64,000 nucleotides of DNA from Ptiloglossa arizonensis (lineage: Eukaryota; Arthropoda; Insecta; Hymenoptera; Colletidae): positions 1-64,000 of the forward strand of contig NW_027478876.1 of the NCBI RefSeq assembly GCF_051014685.1, written 5' to 3'. Below are positions 1-9,956 of the stretch, piece after piece. The notes under the pieces are model-generated. The model saw nothing but the letters and a program-made list of their open reading frames with translations, was not told the origin of the DNA and did not search any database. The position numbers and the translations under genes are program-made. The stretch's first letter is position 1; each line of letters starts with the position of its first letter.

Positions 1-175
1 CAATCCGTTCGCGAGATATGGCAGTTTGGATGTAAGAAACGCTTGAGAAACTCAAAATTTTCGCAGTTCTGATGCTCGAAACGAATAACTAGAGCGGCCT
101 AGGGGAAAAGTACGCATACCGTTGTAATCGGGCGAGTTTCTACTTTCAGATGCAACAGAAATTTTGCGGATTGGT
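1..175 (+). repeat. Reference monomer (first copy, defines phase)
   Basis: This copy sets the numbering used here. It differs from the consensus mainly by T at position 31 (ggatg instead of ggagg) and G at 94 (agagcgg). Consensus composition, counted by hand, is 32 C and 45 G in 175 bases, with 13 CpG. Variable sites cluster at positions 23-24, 29-31, 80-85, 97-99, 118, 128, 133-136, 142-144, 155, 166-168 and 173-174. Positions 1-22, 33-79, 101-117 and 147-153 are nearly constant through the window. Because 175 leaves remainder 1 on division by 3, reading frames rotate through all three phases in successive monomers, so no long frame can persist. Confidence 0.95.
7..23 (+). other. CENP-B-box-like motif in the monomer (first instance)
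   Basis: Monomer positions 7-23 read gTTCGcgagAtatGGca. Against the mammalian CENP-B box core (nTTCGnnnnAnnCGGGn) this keeps TTCG, the central A and two of the last four bases, which is 7 of 9 essential positions; the last block is TGGC in place of CGGG. It is repeated in nearly every monomer and lies in the most constant part of the unit. V monomers of the left family change TTCG to TTTG. With two mismatches, binding by a CENP-B-like protein is only a possibility. Confidence 0.3.
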
Positions 176-182
176 CAATCCG
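168..182 (+). other. Short dyad across each monomer junction (first instance)
   Basis: The end of one monomer and the start of the next form an inverted repeat, cggattg-gt-caatccg, with 7-base arms and a 2-base centre (monomer positions 167-173 and 1-7). It recurs at most junctions. Common variants fall at its centre: 'ttagtc' and 'tttgtc' break the innermost pair (position 173) and 'ttgctc' changes the spacer (174), while the outer six pairs are largely kept. Positions 'ttggggatt' and 'tttcggatt' vary just outside or at the edge of the arm. A protein-binding or cruciform role is possible but not shown. Confidence 0.6.
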
Positions 183-2779
183 TTCGCGAGGTATGGCGGT
201 TTGGAAGTAAGAAACGCTTGAGAAACTCAAAATTTTCGCAGTTCTGATGCTCGAAACGAATAACTAGAACGGCCTAGGGGAAAAGTACGCATACCGTTGT
301 AAACGGGCGAGTTTCTACCTTCAGATGGAACAGAAATTTTGCGGATTGCACAATCCGTTCGCGAGGTATAGCAATTTGGAAGTAAGAAACGCTTGAAAAA
401 CTCAAAATTTTCGCAGTTCTGATGCTCGAAACGAATAACTAGAACGGACTAGGGGAAAAGTACGCATACCGTTGTAATCGGGCGAGTTTCTACTTTCAGA
501 TGCAACAGAAATTTTGCGGATTGGTCCATCCGTTCGCGAGATATGGCAGTTTGGAGGTAAGAAATGCTTGAGAAACTCAAAATTTTCGCAGTTCTGATGC
601 TCGACAAGCATAACTAGAAGGTTCTAGGGGAAAAGTAGGCATACCGTTGTAATCGGGCGAGTTTTTACTTTCAGATGCAACAGAAATTTTGCGGATTGGT
701 CAATCCGTTCGCGAGATATGGCAGTTTGGAGGTAAGAAACGCTTGAGAAACTCAAAATTTTCGCAGTTCTGATGCTCGATACGAATAACTAGAGCGGCCT
801 AGGGGAAAAGTACGCATACCGTTGTAATCGGGCGAGTTTCTACTTTCAGATGCATCAGAAATTTTGCGGATTGGTCAATCCGTTCGCGAGATATGGCAGT
901 TTGGAAGTAAGAAACGCTTGAGAAACTCAAAATTTTCGCAGTTCTGATGCTCGAAACGATTCACCAGAACGGCCTAGGGGAAAAGTACGCATACCGTTGT
1001 AATCGGGCGAGTTTCTACTTTCAGATGCATCAGAAATTTTGCGGATTGGTCAGTCCGTTCGCGAGATATGGCAGTTTGGAAGTAAGAAACGCTTGAGAAA
1101 CTCAAAATTTTCGCAGTTCTTATGCTCGAAACGATTAACTAGAACGGCCTAGGGGAAAAGTACGCATACCGTTGTAATCGGGCGAGTTTCTACTTTCAGA
1201 TGCAACAGAAATTTTGCGGATTGGTCAATCCGTTCGCGAGATATGGCGGTTTGGAAGTAAGAAACGCTTGAGAAACTCAAAATTTTCGCAGTTCTGATGC
1301 TCGAAACGAATAACTAGAACGGCCTAGGGGAAAAGTACGCATACCGTTGTAAACGGGCGAGTTTCTACCTTCAGATGGAACAGAAATTTTGCGGATTGCA
1401 CAATCCGTTCGCGAGGTATGGCAATTTGGAAGTAAGAAACGCTTGAAAAACTCAAAATTTTCGCAGTTCTGATGCTCGAAACGAATAACTAGAACGGACT
1501 AGGGGAAAAGTACGCATACCGTTGTAATCGGGCGAGTTTCTACTTTCAGATGCAACAGAAATTTTGCGGATTAGTCAATCCTTTCGCGAGATATGGCAGT
1601 TTGGAGGTAAGAAACGCTTGAGAAACTCAAAATTTTCGCAGTTCTGATGCTCGAAACGAATAACTAGAACGGACTAGGGGAAAAGTACCCATACCGTTGT
1701 AATCGGGCGAGTTTCTACTTTCAGATGCAACAGAAATTTTGCGGATTGGTCAATCCGTTCGCGAGATATGGCAGTTTGGAGGTAAGAAACGCTTGAGAAA
1801 CTCAAAATTTTCGCAGTTCTGATGCTCGAAACGAATAACTAGAACGGCCTAGGGGAAAAGTACGCATACCGTTGTAATCGGGCGAGTTTCTACTTTCAGA
1901 TTCAACAGAAATTTTGCGGATTAGTCAATCCGTTCGCGAGATATGGCAGTTTGGAGGTAAGAAACGCTTGAGAAACTCCAAATTTTCGCAGTTCTGATGC
2001 TCGAAACGATTAACTAGAACGGCCTAGGGGAAAAGTACGCATAGCGTTGTAATCGGGCGGGTTTCTACTTTCAGATGCAACAGAAATTTTGCGGATTGGT
2101 CAATCCGTTCGCGAGATATGGCAGTTTGGAGGTAAGAAACGCTTGAGAAACTCAAAATTTTCGCAGTTCTGATGCTCGACAAGCATAACTAGAACGGTCT
2201 AGGGGAAAAGTACGCATACCGTTGTAATCGGGCGAGTTTCTACTTTCAGATGCAACAGAAATTTTGCGGATTGGTCAATCCGTTCGCGAGATATGGCGGT
2301 TTGGAAGTAAGAAACGCTTGAGAAACTCAAAATTTTCGCAGCTCTGATGCTCGAAACGAATAACTAGAACGGCCTAGGGGAAAAGTACGCATACCGTTGT
2401 AAACGGGCGAGTTTCTACCTTCAGATGCAACAGAAATTTTGCGGATTGCTCAATCCGTTCGCGAGGTATGGCAATTTGGAAGTAAGAAACGCTTGAGAAA
2501 CTCAAAATTTTCGCAGTTCTGATGCTCGAAACGAATAACTACAACGGCCTACGGGAAAAGTACGCATACCGCTGTAATCGGGCGAGTTTCCACTTTCAGA
2601 TGCAACAGAAATTTTGCGGATTGGTCAATCCGTTCGCGAGATATGGCAGTTTGGAGGTAAGAAACGCTTGAGAAACTCAAAATTTTCGCAGTTCTGATGC
2701 TCGACAAGCATAACTAGAACGGTCTAGGGGAAAAGTACGCATACCGTTGTAATCGGGCGTTTTTCTACTTTCAGATGCA

Positions 2780-5565
2780 ACAGAAATTTTGCGGATTGGT
2801 CAATCCGTTCGCGAGATATGGCAGTTTGGAGGTAAGAAACGCTTGAGAAACTCAAAATTTTCGCAGTTCTGATGCTCGACAAGCATAACTAGAACGGTCT
2901 AGGGGAAAAGTACGCATACCGTTGTAATCGGGCGAGTTTCTACTTTCAGATGCAACAGAAATTTTGCGGATTGGTCAATCCGTTCGCGAGATATGGCAGT
3001 TTGGAGGTAAGAAACGCTTGAGAAACTCAAAATTTTCGCAGTTCTGATGCTCGACAAGCATAACTAGAACGGTCTAGGGGAAAAGTACGCATTCCGTTGT
3101 AATCGGGCGAATTTCTACTTTCAGATGCAACAGAAATTTTGCGGATTGGTCAATCCGTTCGCGAGATATGGCAGTTTGGAAGTAAGAAACGCTTGAGAAA
3201 CTCAAAATTTTCGCAGTTCTGATGCTCGAAACGATTAACCAGAACGGCCTAGGGGAAAAGTACGCATACCGTTGTAATCGGGCGAGTTTCTACTTTCAGA
3301 TGCATCAGAAATTTTGCGGATTGGTCAGTCCATTCGCGAGATATGGCAGTTTGGAAGTAAGAAACGCTTGAGAAACTCAAAATTTTCGCAGTTCTGATTC
3401 TCGAAACGATTAACTAGAACGGCCTAGGGGAAAAGTACGCATACCGTTGTAATCGGGCGAGTTTCAACTTTCAGATGCAACAGAAATTTTGCGGATTGGT
3501 CAATCCGTTCGCGAGATATGGCGGTTTGGAAGTAAGAAACGCTTGAGAAACTCAAAATTTTCGCAGCTCTGATGCTCGAAACGAATAACTAGAACGGCCT
3601 AGGGGAAAAGTACGCATACCGTTGTAAACGGGCGAGTTTCTACCTTCAGATGCAACAGAAATTTTGCGGATTGCTCAATCCGTTCGCGAGGTATGGCAAT
3701 TTGGAAGTAAGAAACGCTTGAGAAACTCAAAATTTTCGCAGTTCTGATGCTCGAAACGAATAACTACAACGGCCTACGGGAAAAGTACGCATACCGCTGC
3801 AATCGGGCGAGTTTCTACTTTCAGATGCAACAGAAATTTTGCGGATTGGTCAATCCGTTCGCGAGATATGGCAGTTTGGAGGTAAGAAACGCTTGAGAAA
3901 CTCAAAATTTTCGCAGTTCTGATGCTCGACAAGCATAACTAGAACGGTCTAGGGGAAAAGTACGCATACCGTTGTAATCGGGCGAGTTTCTACTTTCAGA
4001 TGCAACAGAAATTTTGCGGATTGGTCAATCCGTTCGCGAGATATGGCAGTTTGGAGGTAAGAAACGCTTGAGAAACTCAAAATTTTCGCAGTTCTGATGC
4101 TCGACAAGCATAACTAGAACGGTCTAGGGGAAAAGTACGCATACCGTTGTAATCGGGCGAATTTCTACTTTCAGATGCAACAGAAATTTTGCGGATTGGT
4201 CAATCCGTTCGCGAGATATGACAGTTTGGAAGTACGAAACGCTTGAGAAACTCAAAATTTTCGCAGTTCTGATGCTCGAAACGATTAACCAGAACGGCCT
4301 AGGGGAAAAGTACGCATACCGTTGTAATCGGGCGAGTTTCTACTTTCAGATGCATCAGAAATTTTGCGGATTGGTCAGTCCATTCGCGAGATATGGCAGT
4401 TTGGAAGTAAGAAACGCATGAGAAACTCAAAATTTTCGCAGTTCTGATTCTCGAAACGATTAACTAGAACGGCCTAGGGGAAAAGTACGCATACCGTTGT
4501 AATCGGGCGAGTTTCAACTTTCAGATGCAACAGAAATTTTGCGGATTGGTCAATCCGTTCGCGAGATATGGCGGTTTGGAAGTAAGAAACGCTTGAGAAA
4601 CTCAAAATTTTCGCAGCTCTGATGCTCGAAACGAATAACTAGAACGGCCTAGGGGAAAAGTACGCATACCGTTGTAAACGGGCGAGTTTCTACCTTCAGA
4701 TGCAACAGAAATTTTGCGGATTGCTCAATCCGTTCGCGAGGTATGGCAATTTGGAAGTAAGAAACGCTTGAGAAACTCAAAATTTTCGCAGTTCTGATGC
4801 TCGAAACGAATAACTACAACGGCCTACGGGAAAAGTACGCATACCGCTGCAATCGGGCGAGTTTCTACTTTCAGATGCAACAGAAATTTTGCGGATTGGT
4901 CAATCCGTTCGCGAGATATGGCAGTTTGGAGGTAAGAAACGCTTGAGAAACTCAAAATTTTCGCAGTTCTGATGCTCGACAAGCATAACTAGAACGGTCT
5001 AGGGGAAAAGTACGCATACCGTTGTAATCGGGCGAGTTTCTACTTTCAGATGCAACAGAAATTTTGCGGATTGGTCAATCCGTTCGCGAGATATGGCAGT
5101 TTGGAGGTAAGAAACGCTTGAGAAACTCAAAATTTTCGCAGTTCTGATGCTCGACAAGCATAACTAGAACGGTCTAGGGGAAAAGTACGCATACCGTTGT
5201 AATCGGGCGAATTTCTACTTTCAGATGCAACAGAAATTTTGCGGATTGGTCAATCCGTTCGCGAGATATGACAGTTTGGAAGTACGAAACGCTTGAGAAA
5301 CTCAAAATTTTCGCAGTTCTGATGCTCGAAACGATTAACCAGAACGGCCTAGGGGAAAAGTACGCATACCGTTGTAATCGGGCGAGTTTCTACTTTCAGA
5401 TGCATCAGAAATTTTGCGGATTGGTCAGTCCATTCGCGAGATATGGCAGTTTGGAAGTAAGAAACGCATGAGAAACTCAAAATTTTCGCAGTTCTGATTC
5501 TCGAAACGATTAACTAGAACGGCCTAGGGGAAAAGTACGCATACCGTTGTAATCGGGCGAGTTTC
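2780..5565 (+). repeat. Six-monomer higher-order repeat, 1,050 bp, about 2.65 copies
   Basis: Marker substitutions recur at an offset of 1,050 bases: 'gcagctctg' at about 3,565 and 4,615, 'cattcgcgag' at about 3,331, 4,381 and 5,431, and 'tctgattctcg' at about 3,396, 4,446 and 5,496. The last two copies also share 'atatgacag' (4,218 and 5,268) and 'gaaacgcatgag' (4,415 and 5,465), which the first copy lacks, so they separated most recently. The match starts near 2,780, after a unique 'gggcgttttt' variant, and ends near 5,565. The gcagctctg marker at about 2,340 lies seven monomers before the next one, so an earlier unit had one more monomer. Confidence 0.88.
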
Positions 5566-5589
5566 TAATTTCAGATGCAACAGAAATTT

Positions 5590-6700
5590 TGCGGATTGGT
5601 CAATCCGTTCGCGAGATATGGCAGTTTGGAGGTAAGAAACGCTTGAGAAACTCAAAATTTTCGCAGTTCTGATGCTCGAAACGAATAACTAGAATGGACT
5701 AGGGGAAAAGTACGCATACCGTTGTAATCGGGCGAGTTTCTACTTTCAGATGCAACAGAAATTTTGCGGATTGGTCAATCCGTTCGCGAGATATGGCAGT
5801 TTGGAGGTAAGAAACGCTTGAGAAACTCCAAATTTTCGCAGTTCTGATGCTCGAAACGAATAACTAGAACGGCCTAGGGGAAAAGTACGCATTCCGTTGA
5901 AAACGGGCGAGTTTCTACCTTCAGATGCAACAGAAATTTTGCGGATTGCTCAATCCGTTCGCGAGGTATGGCGGTTTGGAAGTAAGAAACGCTTGAGAAA
6001 CTCAAAATTTTCGCAGTTCTGATGCTCGACAAGCATAACTAGAACGTTCTAGGGGAAAAGTACGCATACCGTTGTAATCGGGCGACTTTCTACTTTCAGA
6101 TGCATCAGAAATTTTGCGGATTGGTCAATCCGTTCGCGAGATATGGCAGTTTGGAGGTAAGAAACGCTTGAGAAACTCAAAATTTTCGCAGTTCTGATGC
6201 TCGAAACGAATAACTAGAATGGACTAGGGGAAAAGTACGCATACCGTTGTAATCGGGCGAGTTTCTACTTTCAGATGCAACAGAAATTTTGCGGATTGGT
6301 CAATCCGTTCGCGAGATATGGCAGTTTGGAGGTAAGAAACGCTTGAGAAACTCCAAATTTTCGCAGTTCTGATGCTCGAAACGAATAACTAGAACGGCCT
6401 AGGGGAAAAGTACGCATTCCGTTGAAAACGGGCGAGTTTCTACCTTCAGATGCAACAGAAATTTTGCGGATTGCTCAATCCGTTCGCGAGGTATGGCGGT
6501 TTGGAAGTAAGAAACGCTTGAGAAACTCAAAATTTTCGCAGTTCTGATGCTCGACAAGCATAACTAGAACGTTCTAGGGGAAAAGTACGCATACCGTTGT
6601 AATCGGGCGACTTTCTACTTTCAGATGCATCAGAAATTTTGCGGATTGGTCAATCCGTTCGCGAGATATGGCAGTTTGGAGGTAAGAAACGCTTGAGAAA
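5590..6700 (+). repeat. Three-monomer higher-order repeat, 525 bp, about 2 copies (A)
   Basis: Private markers recur 525 bases apart: 'agaatggact' at about 5,691 and 6,216, 'ccgttgaaaacgg' at about 5,893 and 6,418, and 'gcgactttc' with 'gcatcag' at about 6,081 and 6,606. The order is a ggagg/atggact monomer, a 'ctccaaatttt' monomer with the gaaaacgg change, and a cgacaagcataac/cgttct monomer. The match ends near 6,700, where 'agaaagtcaaa' is unique. Confidence 0.88.
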
Positions 6701-6701
6701 G

Positions 6702-7784
6702 TCAAAATTTTCGCAGTTCTGATGCTCGAAACGATTAACTAGAACGGCCTAGGGGAAAAGTACGCATACCGTTGTAATCGGGCGAGTTTCTACTTTCAGA
6801 TGCAACAGAAATTTTGCGGATTGGTCAATCCGTTCGCGAGATATGGCGGTTTGGAAGTAAGAAACGCTTGAGAAACTCAAAATTTTCGCAGTTCTGATGC
6901 TCGAAACGAATAACTAGAACGGCCTAGGGGAAAAGTACGCATAACGTTGTAATCGGGCGAGTTTCTACTTTCAGATGCAACAGAAATTTTGCGGATTGGT
7001 CAATCCGTTCGCGAGATATGGCAGTTTGTAGGTAAGAAACGCTTGAGAAACTCAAAATTTTCGCAGTTCTGATGCTCGAAACGAATAACTAGAACGGACT
7101 AGGGGAAAAGTACGCATACCGTTGTAATCGGGCGAGTTTCTACTTTCAGATGCAACAGAAATTTTGCGGATTGGTCAATCCGTTCGCGAGATATGGCAGT
7201 TTGGAGGTAAGAAACGCTTGAGAAACTCAAAATTTTCGCAGTTCTGATGCTCGAAACGATTAACTAGAACGGCCTAGGGGAAAAGTACGCATACCGTTGT
7301 AATCGGGCGAGTTTCTACTTTCAGATGCAACAGAAATTTTGCGGATTGGTCAATCCGTTCGCGAGATATGGCGGTTTGGAAGTAAGAAACGCTTGAGAAA
7401 CTCAAAATTTTCGCAGTTCTGGTGCTCGAAACGAATAACTAGAACGGCCTAGGGGAAAAGTACGCATAACGTTGTAATCGGGCGAGTTTCTACTTTCAGA
7501 TGCAACAGAAATTTTGCGGATTGGTCAATCCGTTCGCGAGATATGGCAGTTTGTAGGTAAGAAACGCTTGAGAAACTCAAAATTTTCGCAGTTCTGATGC
7601 TCGAAACGAATAACTAGAACGGACTAGGGGAAAAGTACGCATACCGTTGTAATCGGGCGAGTTTCTACTTTCAGATGCAACAGAAATTTTGCGGATTGGT
7701 CAATCCGTTCGCGAGATATGGCAGTTTGGAGGTAAGAAACGCTTGAGAAACTCAAAATTTTCGCAGTTCTGATGCTCGAAACGA
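6702..7784 (+). repeat. Three-monomer higher-order repeat, 525 bp, about 2 copies (B)
   Basis: This block has the same 525-bp period as the one before it but different monomers. Markers are 'cataacgttg' at about 6,939 and 7,464, 'gtttgtaggtaag' at about 7,025 and 7,550, and 'acgattaact' at 6,731 and 7,256. One private difference is 'ctggtgctcg' at about 7,419 against 'ctgatgctcg' at 6,894. Two adjacent trimer amplifications of different composition imply two separate local events. Confidence 0.87.
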
Positions 7785-7849
7785 ATAACTAGAACGGCCT
7801 ACGGGAAAAGTGCGCATACCGTTGTAATCGGGCGAGTTTCTACCTTCAG

Positions 7850-9956
7850 ATGCAACAGAAATTTTGCGGATTAGTCAATCCGTTCGCGAGATATGGCAGT
7901 TTGGAGGTAAGAAACGCTTGAGAAACTCAAAATTTTCGCAGTTCTGATGCTCGAAACGAATAACTAGAACGGACTAGGGGAAAAGTACGCATACCGTTGT
8001 AATCGGGCGAGTTTCTACTTTCAGATGCAACAGAAATTTTGCGGATTGGTCAATCCGTTCGCGAGATATGGCGGTTTGGAAGTAAGAAACGCTTGAGAAA
8101 CTCAAAATTTTCGCAGTTCTGATGCTCGAAACGAATAACTAGAACGGCCTAGGGGAAAAGTACGCATTCCGTTGTAAACGGGCGAGTTTCTACCTTCAGA
8201 TGCAACAGAAATTTTGCGGATTGCTCAATCCGTTCGCGAGGTATGGCAATTTGGAAGTAAGAAACGCTTGAAAAACTCAAAATTTTCGCAGTTCTGATGC
8301 TCGAAACGAATAACTAGGACGGACTAGGGGAAAAGTACGCATACCGTTGTAATCGGGCGAGTTTCTACTTTCAGATGCAACAGAAATTTTGCGGATTGGT
8401 CAATCCGTTCGCGAGATATGGCAGTTTGGAGGTAAGAAACGCTTGAGAAACTCAAAATTTTCCTAGTTCTGATGCTCGACAAGCATAACTAGAACGTTCT
8501 AGGGGAAAAGTACGCATACCGTTGTAATCGGGCGACTTTCTACTTTCAGATGCATCAGAAATTTTGCTGATTGGTCAATCCGTTCGCGAGATATGGCAGT
8601 TTGGAAGTAAGAAACGCTTGAGAAACTCAAAATTTTCGCAGTTCTGATGCTCGAAACGATTAACTAGAACGGCCTAGGGGAAAAGTACGCATACCGTTGT
8701 AATCGGGCGAGTTTCTACTTTCAGATGCAACGGAAATTTTGGGGATTGGTCAATCCGTGCGCGAGATATGGCAGTTTGTAGGTAAGAAACGCTCGATAAA
8801 CTCAACATTTTCGCAGTTCTGATGCTCGAAACGAATAACTAGAACGGCCTAGGGGAAAAGTACGCATACCGTTGTAATCGGGTGAGTTTCTACTTTCAGA
8901 TGCAACAGAAATTTTGCGGATTAGTCAATCCGTTCGCGAGATATGGCAGTTTGGAGGTAAGAAACGCTTGAGAAACTCAAAATTTTCGCAGTTCTGATGC
9001 TCGAAACGAATAACTAGAACGGACTAGGGGAAAAGTACGCATACCGTTGTAATCGGGTGAGTTTCTACTTTCAGATGCAACAGAAATTTTGCGGATTAGT
9101 CAATCCGTTCGCGAGATATGGCAGTTTGGAGGTAAGAAACGCTTGAGAAACTCAAAATTTTCGCTGTTCTGATGCTCGAAACGAATAACTAGAACGGACT
9201 AGGGGAAAAGTACGCATACCGTTGTAATCGGGCGAGTTTCTACTTTCAGATGCAACAGAAATTTTGCGGATTGGTCAATCCGTTCGCGAGATATGGCGGT
9301 TTGGAAGTAAGAAACGCTTGAGAAACTCACAATTTTCGCAGTTCTGATGCTCGAAACGAATAACTAGAACGGCCTAGGGGAAAAGTACGCATTCCGTTGT
9401 AAACGGGCGAGTTTCTACCTTCAGATGCAACAGAAATTTTGCGGATTGCTCAATCCGTTCGCGAGGTATGGCAATTTGGAAGTAAGAAACGCTTGAAAAA
9501 CTCAAAATTTTCGCAGTTCTGATGCTCGAAACGAATAACTAGGACGGACTAGGGGAAAAGTACGCATACCGTTGTAATCGGGCGAGTTTCTACTTTCAGA
9601 AGCAACAGAAATTTTGCGGATTGGTCAATCCGTTCGCGAGATATGGCAGTTTGGAGGTAAGAAACGCTTGAGAAACTCAAAATTTTCGCAGTTCTGATGC
9701 TCGACAAGCATAACTAGAACGTTCTAGGGGAAAAGTACGCATACCGTTGTAATCGGGCGACTTTCTACTTTCAGATGCATCAGAAATTTTGCTGATTGGT
9801 CAATCCGTTCGCGAGATATGGCAGTTTGGAAGTAAGAAACGCTTGAGAAACTCAAAATTTTCGCAGTTCTGATGCTCGAAACGATTAACTAGAACGGCCT
9901 AGGGGAAAAGTACGCATACCGTTGTAATCGGGCGAGTTTCTACTTTCAGATGCAAC
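7850..9956 (+). repeat. Seven-monomer higher-order repeat, 1,225 bp, about 1.7 copies
   Basis: Markers 1,225 bases apart are 'aggacggact' at about 8,316 and 9,541, 'gaggtatggcaatttgg' at about 8,239 and 9,464, and 'ttgctgattgg' at about 8,565 and 9,790. Copy 1 has private changes 'tcctagttct' near 8,461; copy 2 has 'tcacaatttt' near 9,328 and 'cagaagcaac' near 9,598. The match breaks at about 8,731/9,956, where copy 1 runs into a strongly changed monomer with 'gtgcgcgag' and 'gctcgataaac' near 8,757-8,796. Bases 7,785-7,850 belong to an ordinary monomer between blocks. Confidence 0.85.

Larger units (their letters stand above)
1..2780 (+). repeat. Mixed monomers without a strict higher-order period
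   Basis: About sixteen monomers of mixed types. There are local echoes: roughly 120-545 matches 1,170-1,595 at an offset of 1,050 bases, sharing the unusual 'cagatggaa' and 'attgcacaatcc' variants at 326/1,376 and 346/1,396. The block near 876-1,225 resembles the one near 3,151 (shared 'gcatcag' and 'cagtcc' variants). No unit repeats cleanly in tandem. These look like older, partly shuffled versions of the six-monomer unit that follows. Confidence 0.75.

Noticed and set aside
1..175. Origin of the monomer from a tRNA or 5S rRNA gene (GTTCG resembles a B-box core)
   Set aside because: The full B box (GGTTCGANNCC) is not met, no A box lies at the right distance, and I cannot fold a cloverleaf or a 5S-like structure.
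4218..5471. Two identical 67-codon open frames 1,050 bases apart
   Set aside because: The spacing is exactly the six-monomer HOR. The frames arise from chance loss of stops in the cagtttggaagtacg monomer. No ribosome-binding or splice context, and no recognisable domain.
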